A DNA stretch of 64,000 nucleotides, from assembly GCA_020636445.1 (NCBI GenBank), contig JACJXV010000010.1, forward strand, positions 22,295-86,294, in the 5' to 3' direction. Below the pieces are notes generated by a model. The model saw nothing but the letters and a program-made list of their open reading frames with translations, did no database searches and was not told the DNA's origin. This DNA comes from Lewinellaceae bacterium. GTDB taxonomy: Bacteria; Bacteroidota; Bacteroidia; Chitinophagales; Saprospiraceae. Within the stretch, counting starts at the first letter, position 1; each line of letters opens with the position of its first letter. Shown piece by piece: positions 15,660 through 25,698 of this stretch. The translations under genes were made by a program, and so were the position numbers.

Positions 15660-17189
15660 ATGAAGAAAATGAGATTGCGCTTCGCACCCAGCCCAACTGG
15701 CGCCCTGCACATTGGAGGTGTACGCACAGCCCTTTACAACTACTTGCTGGCCAGGCAACAGGGGGGTACTTTTATCCTGCGGATTGAAGATACCGATCAA
15801 ACCCGTTATGTTCCTGGTGCCGAAGAATACATCATTGAGGCACTTCGCTGGTGCGGTTTGCTTCCCGACGAAGGCCCTGGTTTTGGTGGCGATTACGGCC
15901 CTTACCGACAGTCTGAACGACAAGCCATTTATGAGCGCTATGCCCGGGAACTGGTCGAGCGCGGACAAGCGTACTATGCATTTGATACTGCCGAAGAACT
16001 GGATATCCAGCGGCAAACAGCCGAAAGCAATGGCCAATCGTTTAAATACGACTTTCAAACCCGCGGACAGCTGCGGAATAGCCTTTCACTGCCGGCGACA
16101 GAAGTAAAAGCATTACTCGATCGCGGGGAACCCTATACGATTCGCCTGCGCGTTCCGCAAGATGAACTTATCCGCATTCAAGACCTCGTGCGTGGCGAAG
16201 TCGTTTTCCAAAGTAATGAACTCGATGATAAAATATTGCTGAAAGGCGACGGAATGCCCACCTATCACCTGGCCAATATCGTGGATGATCACCTGATGGA
16301 AATCACCCACGTTATCCGGGGAGAAGAGTGGTTACCTTCGACCGCACACCACGTTCTGCTTTACCGCGCCTTAGGCTGGGAGGATACCATGCCGCAGTTT
16401 GCCCATCTTCCGCTGATCCTGAAGCCCAACGGACAAGGAAAACTCAGTAAGCGGGATGGCACGCGACTGGGGATCCCTGTGTTTCCGCTTTCCTGGAAAG
16501 GGGAAACACCTGATGACTCCTTTGTCGGTTTCCGGGAGTTCGGATTCGATCCCCGTGCCGTACTCAATTTTCTGGCTTTCCTCGGCTGGAATCCGGGTAC
16601 CGAGCAGGAATTATTCTCCCTGGAGGAATTGATCAAAGCCTTCAATGTCGAAAAAATTGGCAAAGCCGGAGCACGATTCGATTTTGACAAAGCCAAATGG
16701 TTCAACCAGCAACATCTCATGCATCTACCCGATGCAGAACTGGCCCAAATGGTCCGGCCGCTGGTCGAAGCAAAGGGCTTTTCCCCTACCGATGCCTTTC
16801 TCCAGGCCTTCTGTGGCATGATGAAGGAACGCGTCGTGCTGTTAACTGACTTTTGGGATAATGGCTACTATTTCTTCACGGACGTGCAGGAGTACGACCA
16901 AAAGATCATTGTAAAAAAATGGACACCTACTTCTGCTGACGTCTTCGGAGAGCTGCTGACAGGCCTGAAGGAGTTACCCGCTTTTACCGCGCCTGCCATT
17001 CAGGAAAGTGTAGAAACCTTTATTGCCCGGAAGGAATTAAAATTCGGAGATGTTCTACCCATCCTGCGCATTGGCCTTACAGGAACTACCAAAGGGCCAG
17101 GCGTTTTTGAAATGATGGCCCTTTTTGGATATCCGGAAGTGCAACGCCGCATGGAACGGGCTTTTGCCGCATTTAATACATTCAGCTAA
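15660..17189 (+). CDS. gltX: Glutamyl-tRNA synthetase
   Basis: A 509-residue class I synthetase that charges tRNA-Glu. The HIGH motif appears as ALHIGGVRTALYNYLLAR after RFAPSPTG. The KMSKS loop appears as GKLSKRDGTRLG. The C-terminal anticodon-binding domain is complete. The length is normal for Bacteroidota. It starts MKKMRLRFAPSPTG at an ATG with no Shine-Dalgarno sequence. Confidence 0.97.
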   Translation: MKKMRLRFAPSPTGALHIGGVRTALYNYLLARQQGGTFILRIEDTDQTRYVPGAEEYIIEALRWCGLLPDEGPGFGGDYGPYRQSERQAIYERYARELVERGQAYYAFDTAEELDIQRQTAESNGQSFKYDFQTRGQLRNSLSLPATEVKALLDRGEPYTIRLRVPQDELIRIQDLVRGEVVFQSNELDDKILLKGDGMPTYHLANIVDDHLMEITHVIRGEEWLPSTAHHVLLYRALGWEDTMPQFAHLPLILKPNGQGKLSKRDGTRLGIPVFPLSWKGETPDDSFVGFREFGFDPRAVLNFLAFLGWNPGTEQELFSLEELIKAFNVEKIGKAGARFDFDKAKWFNQQHLMHLPDAELAQMVRPLVEAKGFSPTDAFLQAFCGMMKERVVLLTDFWDNGYYFFTDVQEYDQKIIVKKWTPTSADVFGELLTGLKELPAFTAPAIQESVETFIARKELKFGDVLPILRIGLTGTTKGPGVFEMMALFGYPEVQRRMERAFAAFNTFS

Positions 17190-17315
17190 GCAGTATTTGC
17201 CGGGAGTAAATAATATTGATCCGGTTTACGTTTATTATCTTAGCATTGACTGGGTTGGCTATTTGTTTGCACAGCAAGCAGGCTCCCGGTCGGTGTAAAA
17301 GGTATATATACAACT

Positions 17316-17540
17316 ATGGCCCGGAAGAAAAAACAAGAAAACGATCCCAATGTACATGAAGACCTCGAGGGGTTTGATATTCGGATCAATGAGTTTGGAG
17401 AAATCGTTTCCACCTTTGGCATCGAGCAATTAAATTCCTTTTTAGACGAAAACGTCGCCGACAAAAAGCTTCAGGACAGAGGTCCGGAATCAAGCAACGA
17501 TCAGGATGATGCCAACGCCCAACCCAAGAAGGAAGAGTGA
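17316..17540 (+). CDS. Small acidic conserved hypothetical protein
   Basis: A 74-residue soluble protein with a lysine-rich start (MARKKKQE) and a core with the pattern EDLEGFDIRINEFGEIVSTF...LNSFLDENVADKKL. The acidic, disordered tail ends in QPKKEE. Similar 'DLEGFDI.IN.FGEI' proteins are a small conserved family of unknown function in Bacteroidota, as far as I recall. It lies 126 bp behind gltX on the same strand. Confidence 0.75.
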   Translation: MARKKKQENDPNVHEDLEGFDIRINEFGEIVSTFGIEQLNSFLDENVADKKLQDRGPESSNDQDDANAQPKKEE

Positions 17541-17606
17541 GTGATTTTAAGAGAACGGTAGGTTTTGATTATTAAACGGTGGATTTTTAAGCAAATCCGG
17601 GCCGTC

Positions 17607-17640
17607 TTGTCAAAAAGTGTTTTCGTGCTTGATATATTTT
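17607..17640 (+). promoter_or_regulatory. Candidate promoter for the giant T9SS protein
   Basis: TTG (17607-17609) and TATATTTT (17633-17640) are 23 bp apart, the same spacing as the candidate promoter of the other T9SS cargo at 9373-9406. A roughly 180-nt leader would follow. It contains a possible 25-codon leader frame (17701-17778) that I do not call as a gene. Confidence 0.35.
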
Positions 17641-17826
17641 CCCTACCTTGTGTGGGCTTTTCAAAGCTATAGTTTAATCCCAAAACAAAACCGTCATCCC
17701 ATGAACCGAAGTAAATCCCCGGAGCCCCTGTGCTCCTGCTCTCCCAATGTTTTTTCCTCGCAATTTCCCATGAATTAAATCAGTCCGTGTCATTCGTAGC
17801 AATGGCATAGTAAAACCAGGAATGGT

Positions 17827-20800
17827 ATGAAGCAAGCTTACCCAAGAGCTTTCCAGTTATGCATTTGGCTATGGTTAGGATTTACCGGCATTGCGTTAGC
17901 CGGAACTCCCTCAAGGCCTTTTTCCCGGACCGTAATGCAACCGATGCCGGGCGACACCACAATAGTCGATTGTCAAAATGCAGCCTCAGGCTATGCTGCC
18001 TGGATCAATTCACTGCGATTACAAATTGAAGTTCCTGTTGTACAGAACGGAGGTAGTGTAATCATCGAACCGGCCCCCTTGGAGGATTATACCTTCCAGG
18101 GCCCCTGTGGAGATACTATCCAACACATTTTCCGCATCCTGGATGGTTCGTCCATGGAAGTCAGCCGCGACACCTTTTGGTTTGCCGCTGTGGATACGGT
18201 GGCCCCGAAGTTCAACTCACCACTCCCGGACAGCATTAACCTCAACTGCTTTGACGCTATCCCCGCCGCGAACCTGGTACAACTCGTAGAATGTGCCCTC
18301 GATACGCTGATTTTTCAGGAACTGACGGAGGGGTCTGGTAACTGCCCTTTTGCGCGTAAAATTATTCGCACCTGGCTGGCCCGCGACTTATGCGGCCGGG
18401 AAACCAACTACCGGCAGGTCATTGTCGTCGAAGACAATATTGCCCCCAGCTTCACCTTCCTGCCGCCCAATGTCAATGTGTCCTGTACCACGGATATTTC
18501 GGTTGCCGCCCTTGGCGCAGCAACCGCTACGGACAACTGCTCCGAGACGGTGAGGATTACTCATAATGATCTGCTCGTTCCCAGCCCTATTCCCGGTTGT
18601 CAGAATACCTTTAACATTCAACGAACCTGGCAAGCTGAGGATCAATGCGGCAACGTTAATGTACACGTACAATTTATCCAGGTTTTTGACAACGAACCGC
18701 CCTCCTTCACACCACCACGGGATACGGTTATCTCGTGCGTCTTCGGGGATGATCCTTTCTATGCAGGAATCCCTACGGACCTGACCGATAACTGCGCCAC
18801 GCTAACGGTTGACAACTACCGCTTTGAAGACCTCCTGATCGCCAATGATTGTCCGAATACGTATTCCGTTGTGCGCAAATGGTTCGTTTTCGACAACTGT
18901 GGCAATGTGGATTCTTCCCTGCAAACAATTGTGGTGGTGGATACCGTTGCCCCACGGTTGACCCAGGCTCCCCAGGATTTGATTTTATTCTGCGAAGCAG
19001 GAATCGATGCAGATTCCCTTTTCTATTCCTGGCTCGACAACCGGGCTGGCGCCCAAGCCCAGGATGATTGTACGCTCACCGGCTCTCTCCGCTGGGAATT
19101 GCTGAATACCGGCACAACCGAGGCGGCCACTTTCCCTACCTTATTGTGCCCGGCAAACGACAGTATTATTCTCGAACGAGGCATCGACATCCTCATCACC
19201 GATGAGTGTAACAATCAAATTAAACGGACTGTCTTTTTCCGTTTAATTGATGCCGTTGCGCCGGTCATTACGAGCTGTCCCGGGGATCAGGTAATCGCCA
19301 GCGATCCGGGATTGTGCGCTGCAACATTCGTACTGGAACCCCCGCTGGTAGAGGAAAACTGCGCAATGACCCTCCAGGGCTACAGTGTTAGCGTTGTGGA
19401 TACCCTGCAAGCCAGTTTTTCGCCCGGACAAGCAGGAGAAACGCCGGTTGATCCGCTGGAATTAATCCTGCCGATTAATCTACCCCAACCCATCAATGCG
19501 TTTGGCCCGGCAACCCTGGAAATCAACCTGTATAATGCCGATGCCGAGCAAGCAACTGAATTTCTGCAAATTTTTGGTGAAAACAACACCTTGCTGGGAA
19601 GAACCGGTCGCTCCGCAACGCAATGCGGTAATGCCGATACGACCTTAATCATTAGTGCCGCGCAGCTTAATGCCTGGGCTGCTGATGGAGAAATCCGTAT
19701 ACGCCTGACTCCGAATGGAACCGGCCGCTTTGCCGTAAACCCCATTTGTAACCCAGCGTCTACCGTTGAGGCTCGCCTGAGTTTCGAACACAAAAATTTG
19801 ACCGGCATCCGCTATGGGTATGTCCTGAACGACGGGGGGTTGATTGAACTGGATTCGCTGTATCCGGTTACCGTTCAACTTCCCGTGGATACCAATTACA
19901 TCACCTACTATGTTCAGGATTGTGCCGGCAATATTGATAGCTGTGCGTATCAGGTAATAGTCGAAGACCGGGAAGCCCCTACCGTAGTATGCCCTGACGA
20001 CATCGACGTAGTTCTGGGCGTTGGTGCTTGCAGCGCCGAAATCACCCTGCCGCTACCGGTCAGTGCTGCCGATAACTGCGGTGTTTTGGGGATGTTCCGG
20101 CAATCCCTCCCCAGCAATCCAGCGGACAGCTGGTTCCGCTTCAACTTTGATCCTAACCTCAACAACTACCTGGCGCAGGAAAAAAGTTACCGCTTTTCGG
20201 GAGTTGCCGCCGGCCTCCTGGACAGTGCATTAATCACGCTTCGCTTTGAGGGCGATTTTTCCAGCCCAAATGCTATCCTGGATATCCTTGGCGATGACAA
20301 CAGCCTTATTTTCAGCACGCAGGTTGGCGATGCCACCTGTGGGCAGGCAGGAATGCTAACCCGCAAAATTGCAGCGGCCCGCTTCAATACCTGGGCCGCC
20401 GATGGCGAAGTCGTTATTCGGGTTGTTCCACGGAATATTCCTACCCCTTCAGGGCAACCTGGTGAAGGAATAAATCCCTGCCGGACACTTACGGCCAATG
20501 GCCAGGTCGACTCTACGAGTTATGCCGCTATTGAACTGGGCTACGGCCTTATCGCGCCTTCGTTCTACACAACCGGGGCGACTACCTACCCCCTTACGCC
20601 CATGCGGGCTCCGGCCGTTGCGCCCACGCTAAGTTTCGACCTTGGGGAAACGCAGGTATTTTATATTGTCGAGGATGCCAGTGGTAATGCTGACACCTGC
20701 TCTTTTACAATAACTGTTAGGGATGAAGAAGCTCCGGTAGCCCGGTGCCAACCTACTACTGTTTTCATCAACCCCAGTGGCCTGCAACCCGAATTCCTCA

Positions 20801-23800
20801 ACCCCATGGATATCAATGCGAATAGTACCGACAACTGCCGTATCGATACCATGTTTCTTTCCCCCAATACCTTTATCTGCAGCCAGGCCGGCACAGTGGC
20901 TAATGTCACACTAACGGTTCGGGATGTTGCCGGTAATGAAAGCAGCTGTAGTACCATTGTCCGGATTGAAAATCAGGAGCCGCAACCCACGGCCAATTCA
21001 GGCTTGTGCGGGAGTGATACCTTGTACCTTTTTGCCAATCCACCTGCTGCGACGGGAGGCATCGTATTTACCTATCGCTGGACGGGGCCCAATGGGTTTA
21101 CCTCAACGTTACGCAACCCTATCATTCCTAACATCAGTTCGCGCAATGCCGGCTCCTATACGGTAGAGATAACAGGTATCACCAGCTGCAAGGCTACCGG
21201 TACTGTCGAGGTAGCCATCGAGGATCTACCCCTGACCCCCGCAGTCGTGGCGGCCAATACGTATTGCGAAAATCAATCCATAACACTGCAGTCATCCGTG
21301 GCCCCCAGTGGTGGTTCGGTGATCTACCGATGGTACCAGGGGGTACCCCCCAATGGCACCCTGATCGGCCAGACGATAGTACCTTCCTTCACGCTGCCTG
21401 CCCCTCCACCAGTAGGAAACTATTCTTACTACCTGACGATAGAAAGTAATGGCTGTGTATCGCGCCCGGCAGCACCCAAAAACATTCGGGTTGTTAGCAA
21501 ACCGGTTGCCATCCCACAACAAGCACAGATCACCGTTTGTGAAGGCAGTGCGATTACCCTGGGCACAGCTACCACTGGCGAAGGAATAACCTACCAGTGG
21601 AGTGGCCCTAATGGTTATAGTGCCACCACTCAGTTTCCTCCCGCGATCGCGAATGCTACCCCTGCCAATGGCGGCGCTTATAGTTTGGTTGTTTCCAGCT
21701 TTGGGTGCCCTTCGGCTCCTGCCTTCGTCTCGGCAACAGTATTGGCCAAACCTGCCCGTCCGGAAATTTCGAATACCGGCGCCGTTTGTGAAGGCGGAAC
21801 CATCACCCTCCGAACGAATAATACCTCAGCGACTATCTATACCTGGGTGAGTCCTGATCTACGGGAATTCCCAACCAATACCAATAGTTTTACCCTGAAC
21901 AATATTACCAATGCTCAGGAAGGGCCCTGGCGGGTATATGTAACGGCGCAAAATTGTAATTCGGACCTGTCGCTGCCGACCAACGTCGTTGTCAATGATA
22001 TTCCCCGCCCCATTGCTTCAGCTGCCCCTGCCAATGTGTGCGAAGGAACTACCCTGCAACTCACAGTTTCCCCGAATCTGACGAATGCCACTTATCGGTG
22101 GACAGGGCCAAATAATTATTCGGCAGCAGGCCAAACCGTCAATGTTCCGAATGTTGCGCCCCTGAATGGCGGACGTTACCAGGTTACCCTTACCAGCGCC
22201 GAGGGCTGTAGTGGCACAGCCTTCACCGATGTGGAAGTTCGCCGCGGCGTGCGCATCCTGGCCGTTAGCAATGATGGGCCCAGCTGCCTGGGTGGCCCAA
22301 CGGATATCCGGCTGACCGCCTCGGTTTTTCCCAGTGATGATGGTTCTTACCGCTACCGCTGGACCGGGCCAAATGGCTATTTATCTACAAGTAGAGTAGG
22401 GCTCATTCCAAACGCGACCCAATTCAACAATGGTAATTACCAGCTGGTCGTCACCAATACTGAAGGTTGTGCATCTGTACCCGGAAGCACAACCGTTCGG
22501 GTAACCGACCCTCCCGTCACCCCGAATATCCCCAGTTTGAGCGAGGCAACACCAGCACCTATTTGCAGTGAGTCTACCCTGACACTCTGCACCAATGCCT
22601 ACCAGGGGACTAATGTCGTTTACAATTGGATTACCCCCAGCAAAAATATCATTGCAACAACCACCCCCTGCTTGACAATCAATCAGGTGCAGGCTGATGA
22701 TGGCGGCACTTACTCGGTATTCGTAACCATTGATGGTTGTAACTCCCGGGAATCGGGTGAACTCATGGTTTCTGTCAGCCCCCGGCCAGCTATCACTGCC
22801 CGCAGTAACAGCCCCGTGTGTGAAGGGACACCTATCGAACTACGGGTAAATGCTGTCCCCGGAGCAAGCTATTCCTGGATTGGACCAAACTTTACGTCAA
22901 CGATAGCCAATCCGACCATTCCGGAAGCGGATTCTGTTTTACACGCCGGCGTCTACACGGTAGTTGCGACCCTTAACGGTTGCCGGTCGGCTGTGGCGAC
23001 AACCCAGGTGGAGCTACTGCCAGCCCCCCCTAAACCGGTAATCCTGGCCAATACGCCCCTCTGTATCAGCGATCCGGAAGCACGACTGCGCCTTACGGCC
23101 CAACCTTCGACAACGGTAGCCAATGCCCGATACCGATGGTTTGGCCCAACGGGACTACTCGGGCAAACGGAGCTGCCCACGCTTGAGATTACCAACTTTG
23201 CCGCCTACGGCGAAGGTAGTTTTGAATTCACCGCCCAGGCGCAGTTGGGAACGTGCTTTTCACCTTTATCCGATCCGCGACCGGTGACGATGAATACAGT
23301 GCCCGAACAAAAAGCTACCGCCGGCGCAGATTTTGCCGCCTGTGAAGCCCCTCAGATTTTTCTGGCAGCCCAGGAGCCGGCTCTTGGCACCGGTCGCTGG
23401 TCGCTGGTTACCGTCAATCCCGATCAGCAGGTAGCCATCGTCAATCCGAGCCGGGCTAATTCTGCGGTTACCGGTATGCAAGGCGGACAACGGTACACCT
23501 TCCAGTGGACGCTAACGAATGGCGCCTGTATCAACTACGATGCCGACCAGGTGCAGGTTACGGTTACCCGGCAGGATACGGTTGATGCTGGCACAGATAT
23601 TCTTAGCTGCGCCGCCCGGGATATCCAACTAAATGCCCGACCTCCAGTAGACGGACAAGGGCGCTGGACCCAGTCGGAGGTACAACAATTACTCGGCATT
23701 AGCATCACTGATCCATCCAACCCCCAAACGACCATTACAGGAATGCAACCCGGGAACCTTTATTCCTTCACCTGGACGATCAGCGGTGCCTGTGGGGAAG

Positions 23801-24633
23801 TGTCAGATGATGTATTTGTCGTTGTTTCCGCCCCAAATCCTTTTGCCGGCCCCGATCAAACGGTTTGCAATGAAGAAGGGTTTGTGCAACTCAATGCCGA
23901 TGCCCCCAATGAAGGAAGCAAAGGGCGTTGGACAACTACTTCGTCCGGAATTTCGTTTACGAACCCGGAAAATCCCAAAGCGACCGCAACTGGCGTCATG
24001 CCCGGAGAGCACCTCTTCATCTGGCAGGTTGACGGGGGCGTTTGTGGTGACAATTCCCGTGATACAGTCCGCATCTTCTTCAAGCGCAGCCCGCTGGCCA
24101 ACCCGGATAGTGTCAACATTGGGTTTAATGCCAGTGTACTCGTCGATGTTCTGGCGAACGATTTCACTCCTCCGAATACAACCGTGAGTATTATTCAGCA
24201 ACCCCTGCGCGGGCAGCTTACGGACGAGGGCAATGGCGTTTTCCGCTACCAACCCAATTCCAGCTTCGTCGGAAGAGATCGCTTCCTCTATGAACTGTGC
24301 AGCACAGCATGTGAATGTTCGGTCGGGGAAGTGACCATCAACGTCGGGGATGATTCTCGCTGTGCTGTTCCTTCGATTATCACCCCCAATAACGACCGGG
24401 TGAATGACGCCTTTGTTATTCCTTGCCTGCTCAATGAGGTTGCCTATCCCAACAGCCAGGTGATCATTTTCAATCGTTGGGGAGATGAAGTATTCCGTTC
24501 ACAGCAACCCTACCGCAACAACTGGGATGGCACCTACGACGGGGAACCCCTGCCGGTGGGTACCTACTTCTACCTCGTCAACCTGGGCGATGGCAGCTCA
24601 CCGCTAACCGGATTTTTGATTATTCAACGCTAA
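17827..24633 (+). CDS. Giant secreted multidomain protein with HYR and Ig-like repeats and gliding-motility type B C-terminal domain
   Basis: A 2268-residue surface protein with a signal peptide ending near LAGTPSRPFS. Residues about 45-1060 are HYR-like units (patterns such as CPGDQVIA..., VAPVITSCP, AGNIDSCAYQVIVEDREAP). Two of them carry a long nested insertion with a common motif (AWAADGEIRIRL / TWAADGEVVIRV). Residues about 1070-1770 are Ig/PKD-like repeats with the RWTGPNGY motif and cysteine pairs. About 1790-2060 are three repeats around 'GRW...TGMQPG'. Next comes a cadherin-like ANDFTPPN unit, and then the type B T9SS domain (IITPNNDRVNDAFVIPC ... VIIFNRWGDEVFRS ... NWDGTYDGEPLPVGTYFY). 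It probably acts as an adhesin or surface filament. The two downstream genes are its likely dedicated secretion partners. Confidence 0.92.
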   Translation: MKQAYPRAFQLCIWLWLGFTGIALAGTPSRPFSRTVMQPMPGDTTIVDCQNAASGYAAWINSLRLQIEVPVVQNGGSVIIEPAPLEDYTFQGPCGDTIQHIFRILDGSSMEVSRDTFWFAAVDTVAPKFNSPLPDSINLNCFDAIPAANLVQLVECALDTLIFQELTEGSGNCPFARKIIRTWLARDLCGRETNYRQVIVVEDNIAPSFTFLPPNVNVSCTTDISVAALGAATATDNCSETVRITHNDLLVPSPIPGCQNTFNIQRTWQAEDQCGNVNVHVQFIQVFDNEPPSFTPPRDTVISCVFGDDPFYAGIPTDLTDNCATLTVDNYRFEDLLIANDCPNTYSVVRKWFVFDNCGNVDSSLQTIVVVDTVAPRLTQAPQDLILFCEAGIDADSLFYSWLDNRAGAQAQDDCTLTGSLRWELLNTGTTEAATFPTLLCPANDSIILERGIDILITDECNNQIKRTVFFRLIDAVAPVITSCPGDQVIASDPGLCAATFVLEPPLVEENCAMTLQGYSVSVVDTLQASFSPGQAGETPVDPLELILPINLPQPINAFGPATLEINLYNADAEQATEFLQIFGENNTLLGRTGRSATQCGNADTTLIISAAQLNAWAADGEIRIRLTPNGTGRFAVNPICNPASTVEARLSFEHKNLTGIRYGYVLNDGGLIELDSLYPVTVQLPVDTNYITYYVQDCAGNIDSCAYQVIVEDREAPTVVCPDDIDVVLGVGACSAEITLPLPVSAADNCGVLGMFRQSLPSNPADSWFRFNFDPNLNNYLAQEKSYRFSGVAAGLLDSALITLRFEGDFSSPNAILDILGDDNSLIFSTQVGDATCGQAGMLTRKIAAARFNTWAADGEVVIRVVPRNIPTPSGQPGEGINPCRTLTANGQVDSTSYAAIELGYGLIAPSFYTTGATTYPLTPMRAPAVAPTLSFDLGETQVFYIVEDASGNADTCSFTITVRDEEAPVARCQPTTVFINPSGLQPEFLNPMDINANSTDNCRIDTMFLSPNTFICSQAGTVANVTLTVRDVAGNESSCSTIVRIENQEPQPTANSGLCGSDTLYLFANPPAATGGIVFTYRWTGPNGFTSTLRNPIIPNISSRNAGSYTVEITGITSCKATGTVEVAIEDLPLTPAVVAANTYCENQSITLQSSVAPSGGSVIYRWYQGVPPNGTLIGQTIVPSFTLPAPPPVGNYSYYLTIESNGCVSRPAAPKNIRVVSKPVAIPQQAQITVCEGSAITLGTATTGEGITYQWSGPNGYSATTQFPPAIANATPANGGAYSLVVSSFGCPSAPAFVSATVLAKPARPEISNTGAVCEGGTITLRTNNTSATIYTWVSPDLREFPTNTNSFTLNNITNAQEGPWRVYVTAQNCNSDLSLPTNVVVNDIPRPIASAAPANVCEGTTLQLTVSPNLTNATYRWTGPNNYSAAGQTVNVPNVAPLNGGRYQVTLTSAEGCSGTAFTDVEVRRGVRILAVSNDGPSCLGGPTDIRLTASVFPSDDGSYRYRWTGPNGYLSTSRVGLIPNATQFNNGNYQLVVTNTEGCASVPGSTTVRVTDPPVTPNIPSLSEATPAPICSESTLTLCTNAYQGTNVVYNWITPSKNIIATTTPCLTINQVQADDGGTYSVFVTIDGCNSRESGELMVSVSPRPAITARSNSPVCEGTPIELRVNAVPGASYSWIGPNFTSTIANPTIPEADSVLHAGVYTVVATLNGCRSAVATTQVELLPAPPKPVILANTPLCISDPEARLRLTAQPSTTVANARYRWFGPTGLLGQTELPTLEITNFAAYGEGSFEFTAQAQLGTCFSPLSDPRPVTMNTVPEQKATAGADFAACEAPQIFLAAQEPALGTGRWSLVTVNPDQQVAIVNPSRANSAVTGMQGGQRYTFQWTLTNGACINYDADQVQVTVTRQDTVDAGTDILSCAARDIQLNARPPVDGQGRWTQSEVQQLLGISITDPSNPQTTITGMQPGNLYSFTWTISGACGEVSDDVFVVVSAPNPFAGPDQTVCNEEGFVQLNADAPNEGSKGRWTTTSSGISFTNPENPKATATGVMPGEHLFIWQVDGGVCGDNSRDTVRIFFKRSPLANPDSVNIGFNASVLVDVLANDFTPPNTTVSIIQQPLRGQLTDEGNGVFRYQPNSSFVGRDRFLYELCSTACECSVGEVTINVGDDSRCAVPSIITPNNDRVNDAFVIPCLLNEVAYPNSQVIIFNRWGDEVFRSQQPYRNNWDGTYDGEPLPVGTYFYLVNLGDGSSPLTGFLIIQR

Positions 24634-24642
24634 GTTCCCACT

Positions 24643-24677
24643 GCCTGGCCGGCAAACAACCCGTTTGCCGGCCAGGC
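24643..24677 (+). promoter_or_regulatory. Perfect 15-bp hairpin between giant protein and porP/sprF genes
   Basis: GCCTGGCCGGCAAAC (24643-24657) and GTTTGCCGGCCAGGC (24663-24677) form a 15-bp stem with a 5-nt loop. No U-run follows (TAACCCAAAAACG). It may stop exonucleases or attenuate transcription, so that the two partner genes are made at a different level from the cargo. That role is inference; the structure is seen directly. Confidence 0.65.
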
Positions 24678-24695
24678 TAACCCAAAAACGCGCTT

Positions 24696-25649
24696 ATGAA
24701 AAAATTATTTACCCTCGCAATATTCAGCATGCTGGCGTGGTCGCTAATGGCCCAACAGGACGACCAGTTCACCCAGTTCATGTACTACAAACAAGGGCTC
24801 AACCCTGGCGCTGCCGGCTCACTCCCTGGGTTAGCTTTTACAGGTATCGTACGCAGCCAGTGGCTGGGGTTCGAAGGCGCTCCGGAAACCCAGGGGCTGT
24901 CCTTTTCTCTGCCGGTGCTAAATAACCGGGTGGGCGTGGGAGCCAATATCGTCCGCCAAACCATCGGGGTAACGGAAAATTTTACCCTGGAAGGAGCCTA
25001 TGCCTACCGTATCCGGGTTCCCCGAGGCCATTTGAGTCTGGGGCTAATGGCTTCAGTGCGCTTAATTCGCACCGATTATACCCAGGTTGAGGGAACCCAG
25101 CCAATTAGTCAGGATAATGCCATTCCTGTGGGATTGCAAAGTAAGTATGTTCCTAACTTTGGCGCCGGCATTTACTATGAAGCGCCCCATTTTTATCTGG
25201 GAGCTTCCATTCCCCGCCTACTCACCAGCAATATTGACCTGGCGGATGCCGCCGGGACGATCAGCCGCGAAGTTCCACATTTCTACCTGATGGGGGGAGT
25301 CCTGCTTAATGTGGGCGACAATGTCAAAATTCAACCCCAGGTGCTTTTCAAATACGTATCCAGTGCGCCATTTGATGCTGATGCTAATATCAACCTGATT
25401 TTTGCTGATCGCGTAACTACAGGGGTTTCTTACCGCCTGGGGGGGTCCTCGCGGAGTGGCGTGGGAGAGTCGGCTGCCTTTCTGCTCGGTATTCAATTGA
25501 GTGAAAAACTCAACTTTGGCCTGTCCTACGATATAACGATGTCAGAGTTGCGCCGTTATAATAATGGCACAGTTGAGGGAGTAATCCGCTATTTCGTAGG
25601 AGGTAAGCAGAAAGAAGATGCCGAAGTAGTAACGCCCCGGTTTTTCTAA
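24696..25649 (+). CDS. Type IX secretion system membrane protein, PorP/SprF family
   Basis: A 317-residue outer-membrane beta-barrel with a signal peptide ending LMAQQDDQ. The start QDDQFTQFMYYKQGLNPGAAGS is the family signature, and the C-terminal strands (FGLSYDITMSELRRYNNGTVEGVIRYF) are typical of PorP/SprF. Such proteins bind and retain a type B T9SS cargo encoded next to them; here the cargo is the 2268-residue protein upstream. It lies 62 bp behind that gene with a hairpin between them. Confidence 0.93.
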   Translation: MKKLFTLAIFSMLAWSLMAQQDDQFTQFMYYKQGLNPGAAGSLPGLAFTGIVRSQWLGFEGAPETQGLSFSLPVLNNRVGVGANIVRQTIGVTENFTLEGAYAYRIRVPRGHLSLGLMASVRLIRTDYTQVEGTQPISQDNAIPVGLQSKYVPNFGAGIYYEAPHFYLGASIPRLLTSNIDLADAAGTISREVPHFYLMGGVLLNVGDNVKIQPQVLFKYVSSAPFDADANINLIFADRVTTGVSYRLGGSSRSGVGESAAFLLGIQLSEKLNFGLSYDITMSELRRYNNGTVEGVIRYFVGGKQKEDAEVVTPRFF

Positions 25650-25698
25650 CCTGTATTTGGTTCCCCCAAGACCCTGGCTAAATGCGTATCTTTAGTCC

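Noticed and set aside
17701..17778. 25-codon frame before the giant T9SS gene, considered as a leader peptide
   Set aside because: Too short to support, with no attenuator hairpin after it.
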